Origin: an uncultured Blastocatellia bacterium
Lineage (GTDB): Bacteria > Acidobacteriota > Blastocatellia > Chloracidobacteriales > Chloracidobacteriaceae
Length of the DNA: 64,000 bases
Assembly (NCBI GenBank): GCA_937934745.1
Contig: CALGZC010000028.1
Coordinates: 1-64,000 of the forward strand
Reading direction: 5' to 3'
The notes under the pieces are model-generated. The model worked only from the letters and a program-made list of their open reading frames with translations. It had not been told where the DNA came from and ran no database searches. Shown here piece by piece: positions 60,389 to 64,000 of the stretch. Numbering within the stretch: position 1 is the first letter of the stretch; each line of letters begins with the position of its first letter. The translations under genes and the position numbers were made by a program.

Positions 60389-60832
60389 CTATTTGATGAT
60401 CAGGACAGGACAATGCGCCCGGTGCATCACACGGTCGCATACACTGCCGAGCAAAAAGGAGGCAATGGGGCCACGTCCACGACTGCCGATTACGATGAGG
60501 TCAAAGGCTTCGTTCTCAGCAACCGAGACGATGGTAGCAGCAGGCGGGCCAATCTCATAACGCATCAGAAACGGCACCCCACTCGGGCGGAGGACTTCGG
60601 CCGTCCGTTCGAGCACGGCGTTGGCCGATTCCCGCTGAAACCGCGCAACCTTTTCCGGATCGATACCCAGCTCATAGCCGGGCAGGCTGATGTACGCCAT
60701 CTCATTGAACGGCTCCATCACAAACAGCAACGTGATGGCACTCTGGGTCTTTGTCGCCAGTTCGGCCGCCGCCTGTGCTGCTTTCAGGGCCGTTTCCGAA
60801 CCATCTGTCGCCAACAACATTTTCTCGAACAT
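60389..60832 (-). CDS. Universal stress protein, UspA family
   Basis: A 147-residue single-domain protein. It begins FEKMLLATDGSETALKAAQ, has LIVIGSRGRGPIASFLLGSVCDRVMHRAHCPVLII at the end, and the GxRGxG ATP-binding loop, typical of ATP-binding UspA proteins. Middle segment YEIGPPAATIVSVAENEAFD fits. The ATG 60832 is used; a longer frame to 61033 adds a low-quality leader. Its substrate is not defined. Confidence 0.9.
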   Translation of the reverse strand: MFEKMLLATDGSETALKAAQAAAELATKTQSAITLLFVMEPFNEMAYISLPGYELGIDPEKVARFQRESANAVLERTAEVLRPSGVPFLMRYEIGPPAATIVSVAENEAFDLIVIGSRGRGPIASFLLGSVCDRVMHRAHCPVLIIK

Positions 60833-61534
60833 AAGGGTGACCCCGTGCTGAAAAGGTTGCCGTTTCACGCTGACGACCGCAAAGCCGTCCTCACCCGAAC
60901 GCCATCGTGCGCACCGACGGCCGAAGGACAACCCCACCTGCTTTCCGCCAGAGACCGTGTTCCCTACTGCTTCACACGCTCTTCCCGGAACTCGGTTGGT
61001 CGCCTCGCTTGGCGTCGCCGGCAATTTGGTCACAGCCAGCGACGGTCTTTGCCGTAACCGTTACTTGCAAGACATCTGAAACAAGATGCATAAAACCTAC
61101 GTGCTATAGCGTAACCTTGACCGGCGTTTGAGTCCAACATTCTTGGTGCAGCTCCTGGGAGCGCAGGCGTCGCGCCTGCACCGCATTCTTGAGGAGGCGT
61201 CCCGCCTGCACGTCCTTGCGGGTGTGTGCAGGCGCAGTTGGGAGCCGGCTCGGCAGGCAGAATCGGCAAGCGGGGGAGGAACCCACTGCAGCGACGACAG
61301 GGCGATGCAGGGCCGCGCCCGAACGCCAGCGGCATTGCCGGCCTGAGTGTAGGAAGAAGACCGGGTTGAGTCGGTTTGACTCACAGCCTGGTTGACGGTA
61401 AAAGCTTTTCTGTCGTTGAAACAAGCGCGGCGGAAACCGGACTCTTCTTGGTTTACCGTCGGTGATGCCAAGGGTTCGCACCACCAGGGTGGAGCCTTCC
61501 ACTACTACAAAGGTATGGACTTTACGAAATCACT
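60833..61534. other. Non-coding region with REP-like repeats upstream of hemL
   Basis: About 700 bases between the stress-protein start and hemL. It contains GCAGGCG/CGCCTGC inverted repeats (see 61163-61207) and a G/C-rich stretch that reads as short pseudo-proteins with ASRLH-like words, a known artefact of such repeats. The hemL promoter should lie near 61400-61530. Directly before hemL, an ATG at 61516 opens a nine-codon frame ending at 61545, overlapping the hemL start. Confidence 0.5.
61163..61207. repeat. GCAGGCG/CGCCTGC inverted repeats
   Basis: GCAGGCG at 61163-61169 pairs with CGCCTGC at 61173-61179 around TCG. A second unit, AGGCG-TCC-CGCCT at 61195-61207, repeats the pattern, and a further GCAGGCGC follows about 25 bases later. 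It shares its core with 40671-40705, so it is a dispersed REP-type element. Confidence 0.75.
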
Positions 61535-62848
61535 ATGCCTGTGACCGTAGAAACTGAAACAATTGGGCCGAGTCGTTCAGAGATCCTTTTCAAGCAAGCC
61601 TGTGCCGTTATTCCCGGCGGTGTTAACAGCCCGGTGCGCGCTTTCCGTGGCGTTGGGGGCACACCGTTGTTTATTCGCTCCGCACACGGCCCGTACATTA
61701 CTGATGTAGATGGTAAGCGGTATGTGGATTACATCGGCTCGTGGGGGCCGATGATTCTCGGACACGCGCACCCGGAGGTTTTGGCAGCGATCCACTCGGT
61801 CATTGAGCGCGGCACGTCATTTGGCGCACCGACGGAGCTAGAGGTCGAGATTGCTGAACTGATTGTTTCGTTGGTGCCATCGGTGGAAAAAGTCCGTATG
61901 GTCAGCAGTGGCACGGAGGCAACGATGGCCGCGATTCGTGTCGCGCGCGGCTTTACCGGACGGCGCAAGATCATCAAGTTTATCGGTTGCTACCATGGTC
62001 ATGGGGACGCGTTTCTCGTCAAGGCAGGGTCGGGTGTTGCCACGTTAGGCCTGCCGGATAGCCCCGGTGTTCCGGCAGAAATCTCGCAGCAAACCATTGC
62101 CGTCCCGTACAACGATGTAGCTGCCGTTGAAGCTGCTTTCGCTGCTTACCCGGATGACATTGCGGCTGTCATTGTCGAGCCGGTTGTCGGCAACATGGGC
62201 TGCGTCGTTCCAAAACCGGGTTACTTACAAAGCTTGCGTGACCTGACGCAACAATACGGTGCCGTACTGATCTTCGACGAAGTCATGACCGGCTTCCGAT
62301 TGGCACGCGGCGGCGCGCAGGAGCTGTACGGTGTGACCCCCGATATGACCTGTCTCGGCAAGGTGATGGGCGGCGGGCTTCCGGCTGCGGCCTACGGTGG
62401 GCGGGCAGACATTATGGATTGGGTTGCCCCGGCCGGTCCGGTCTATCAGGCAGGGACGCTGTCGGGGAACCCGGTGGCAATGGCGGCCGGACTGACAACT
62501 CTACGCCTACTCCAGCAGCCCGGTGTGTACGACACACTGGAACGGCAGGCCAAAAAGGCGGCTGAGGGGCTGCTTAAGCTCATTCACAAAGCCGGATACC
62601 CGGCAACACTCAATCGGGTCGGCTCAATGTTTACGATCTTTTTCACGGCCGACGAGGTAACGGACTGGGACTCAGCGGCGCGCAGCAACACGGCGCTGTT
62701 TGCCCAGTTTTTCCACGCCATGCTGCACGAGGGCGTGTATCTGCCCCCGTCGCAGTACGAAGCGGCTTTCATGGGACTGGCACACACCGATGAAGTTGTC
62801 GAGGTGACACTGGCGGCAGCCGAACGCGCCCTGAGTAAGCTGACGTAG
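61535..62848 (+). CDS. hemL: Glutamate-1-semialdehyde 2,1-aminomutase
   Basis: A 437-residue PLP enzyme making 5-aminolevulinate from glutamate semialdehyde, the C5 route that feeds heme and chlorophyll synthesis. It has [74 protein letters not shown] and the PLP lysine in [10 protein letters not shown]. It is a supply gene for bacteriochlorophyll, consistent with bchC/bchZ. Alternative family members (ornithine aminotransferase-like) are unlikely because of the GSA-AM-type N-terminus. Confidence 0.96.
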   Translation: MPVTVETETIGPSRSEILFKQACAVIPGGVNSPVRAFRGVGGTPLFIRSAHGPYITDVDGKRYVDYIGSWGPMILGHAHPEVLAAIHSVIERGTSFGAPTELEVEIAELIVSLVPSVEKVRMVSSGTEATMAAIRVARGFTGRRKIIKFIGCYHGHGDAFLVKAGSGVATLGLPDSPGVPAEISQQTIAVPYNDVAAVEAAFAAYPDDIAAVIVEPVVGNMGCVVPKPGYLQSLRDLTQQYGAVLIFDEVMTGFRLARGGAQELYGVTPDMTCLGKVMGGGLPAAAYGGRADIMDWVAPAGPVYQAGTLSGNPVAMAAGLTTLRLLQQPGVYDTLERQAKKAAEGLLKLIHKAGYPATLNRVGSMFTIFFTADEVTDWDSAARSNTALFAQFFHAMLHEGVYLPPSQYEAAFMGLAHTDEVVEVTLAAAERALSKLT

Positions 62849-62939
62849 TTCTGGTTTGCGCCGGCTTTGTTTCCAGACATGAGGCCCCGGCGTGCGCCAA
62901 CTGGCAGGCTCGCCAATAACACCTCCCGTATTTTCGCCT

Positions 62940-63488
62940 ATGCCGCGTCTAGCCGAGCAAATTCGTGTCCATGCCCCATATCTTGGCTTGAGTGGACTGC
63001 TGGTGTTGATGGTTCTGGGCAGCTTGTTGGCACCGCAACCCACAGGACGCCCACCCACAGACGGGCGGCGTCCACTTGCAGTCACAGGCGATGTCATTCG
63101 GTTGCGCTTTGATTACATCAAGAACGCCGACTATGCTTTCGACCCACGCGCGACCACGCCACTCCCGCCCCCACCTGAGCTACAGGCGCTCGACGGCAAA
63201 CAGGTCGAAATTGCCGGCTTTGCGTTGCCGCTCTACAGTCCGACGGGACAGACAGAGTTTCTGCTGACGCAATCGGCAAACGGCTGCTGCTTTGGGGCGC
63301 CGCCGATGCTGCAACACATGATCTTGGTGCGCGCCGGACAACTCAAAGTCGGCGGCTATGGGGAGCCGATTGTTGTTCGCGGAACCTTTTCTGTCGGGCC
63401 AGAGTGGGAAGACGGCTACGTGACCAGTTTGCTCCGGATTCAGGCCACGGCGATCCAGGCGCTGGCCGATGGCCGCGACGTTGAGTGA
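62940..63488 (+). CDS. DUF3299-like membrane-anchored protein
   Basis: A 182-residue protein with one N-terminal membrane helix (YLGLSGLLVLMVLGSLLA) and an extracytoplasmic domain having LQALDGKQVEIAGFALPL, EFLLTQSANGCCFGAPPM and YGEPIVVRGTFSVG. The ldGk..i.GF.lPl and CCxGxPP pattern is that of DUF3299; the CC pair may bind a metal or be redox active. The ATG 62940 is used; an in-frame GTG at 62892 is possible. It follows hemL by 91 bases. Function unknown. Confidence 0.75.
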   Translation: MPRLAEQIRVHAPYLGLSGLLVLMVLGSLLAPQPTGRPPTDGRRPLAVTGDVIRLRFDYIKNADYAFDPRATTPLPPPPELQALDGKQVEIAGFALPLYSPTGQTEFLLTQSANGCCFGAPPMLQHMILVRAGQLKVGGYGEPIVVRGTFSVGPEWEDGYVTSLLRIQATAIQALADGRDVE

Positions 63489-63538
63489 CATTGCGTAGCG
63501 TGACATTGCTTAGCCCGCAGCACACTGTTACGCCACCT

Positions 63539-63979
63539 TTACGCCGAAGCCGAGCGCAGGAAGCGGCACTCGGCGCAGTACCCATACACCTCAAACGCAT
63601 GCTTGACAATAGAAAACTGCTTGCGCAGCGCCTGTGTCATGAGCTTCGTCTCAACCGGGCACCAGTCTAAGCGAATGCTTTTGTGACAGTTGAGGCAGAT
63701 AGCGTAGTGGCGGTGTTCGTCTCCTTGGAACTCAAACCGTGCGACATCTCGGTTCTGAAGGTTTGATTGGTGCACCAACCCGACATCCGTCAGCAAGGTG
63801 AGGTTGCGGTAAACAGTGTCCAGGCTGACGTGCGGATGCACCTTTGTCACCTCCCGGTAGACCTCCTGCGCCGTCATTGGGCGGGAAGACTCCATGAGGG
63901 TTCGGAGGACGGTTGACCGCTGCGGCGTCATCTTTTGCCCGCGCTTTTTGAGTACGCCTAAAGCTTCGTCAAATGTCAT
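63539..63979 (-). CDS. Fur-family metal-dependent regulator
   Basis: A 146-residue repressor. A winged helix (MTPQRSTVLRTLMES, then TAQEVYREV and SLDTVYRNLTLLTDVGLV) is followed by the regulatory metal site DEHRHYAICLNC and a structural zinc pair of CxxC motifs (CLNC, CAEC). This composition fits Fur, Zur or PerR; the exact metal is not decidable from sequence. The ATG 63979 with AAGG 7 bases upstream is preferred to a TTG at 63997. Confidence 0.9.
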   Translation of the reverse strand: MTFDEALGVLKKRGQKMTPQRSTVLRTLMESSRPMTAQEVYREVTKVHPHVSLDTVYRNLTLLTDVGLVHQSNLQNRDVARFEFQGDEHRHYAICLNCHKSIRLDWCPVETKLMTQALRKQFSIVKHAFEVYGYCAECRFLRSASA

Positions 63980-64000
63980 TACTCCACCTTGGCTCAATGC

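Noticed and set aside
61128-61346. A short plus-strand frame with GAQASRLH and EEASRLHV words
   Set aside because: It is read from the GCAGGCG/CGCCTGC repeats; the opposite strand gives similar QAGRLRS-like words. No real protein is likely.

Overview
The window reads as a piece of a chromosome from a phototrophic bacterium of the Acidobacteriota, most likely Chloracidobacterium or a close relative. This assignment is an inference. It rests on bchC and bchZ of bacteriochlorophyll a synthesis, a C5-pathway hemL, a Gram-negative type IV pilus secretin operon, two bifunctional penicillin-binding proteins, PrkA, and a photosynthesis-flavoured cluster of V4R, ferredoxin and phycobilisome-fold proteins. 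Most genes look moderately GC-rich. The pilN-pilP stretch and the reductase at 43718 look visibly more AT-rich.

Layout. 1-137: truncated start of an IS607-type recombinase. 157-7061: panC, an SDR protein, a PBP1B-like peptidoglycan synthase, leuS. 7103-12538: bchC, bchZ, a circularly permuted ATP-grasp protein and a convergent aldo/keto reductase. 12571-19114 (minus strand): pilMNOPQ plus a Roadblock/LC7 gene, closed by a clear terminator. 19609-23954: a DUF3352-like exported protein, rimO, a rhizobial-type asparaginase. 24133-28266: PBP1A and ftsY, followed by a selenocysteine tRNA at 28371-28465. 28575-32427: a beta-propeller protein, enoyl-CoA hydratase, PhaC-like hydrolase and a phosphopantetheinyl transferase. 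32471-40623: a PilS/NtrB-like kinase, a membrane glycosyltransferase, an NtrC/PilR-like regulator, aroA and prkA. 40782-43460: a PIN protein, a frameshifted receiver-PATAN gene, a coiled-coil protein.

43718-49668 is the most remarkable part. It holds a degenerate ferredoxin-reductase-like protein, a 2Fe-2S ferredoxin, a V4R protein, an uncharacterised protein, a phycobilisome-fold globin with the bilin-type CxRD motif, a second V4R protein, a Ser/Thr kinase and a 63-residue protein. The order V4R - unknown - phycobilisome-like - V4R, together with ferredoxin and a kinase, matches my recollection of the cyanobacterial slr0144-slr0152 operon (the 'PAP' operon linked to photosystem II assembly). 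An organism of this kind should have only a type I reaction centre, so finding this set here would suggest a wider role in tetrapyrrole or reaction-centre biology.

49665-63979: an HtrA protease, a DUF4870 membrane protein, a second ATP-grasp protein, a metallophosphatase-like protein with eroded metal sites, a PP2C phosphatase and a zinc-ribbon/FHA protein (partners of the Ser/Thr kinase system), tyrS, a MidA-type methyltransferase, a MalT-like ATPase lacking its usual output domains, a universal stress protein, hemL, a DUF3299 protein and a Fur-family regulator. Many neighbouring genes overlap by ATGA or GTGA, which suggests translational coupling. All statements come from reading the sequence; no database search was run.
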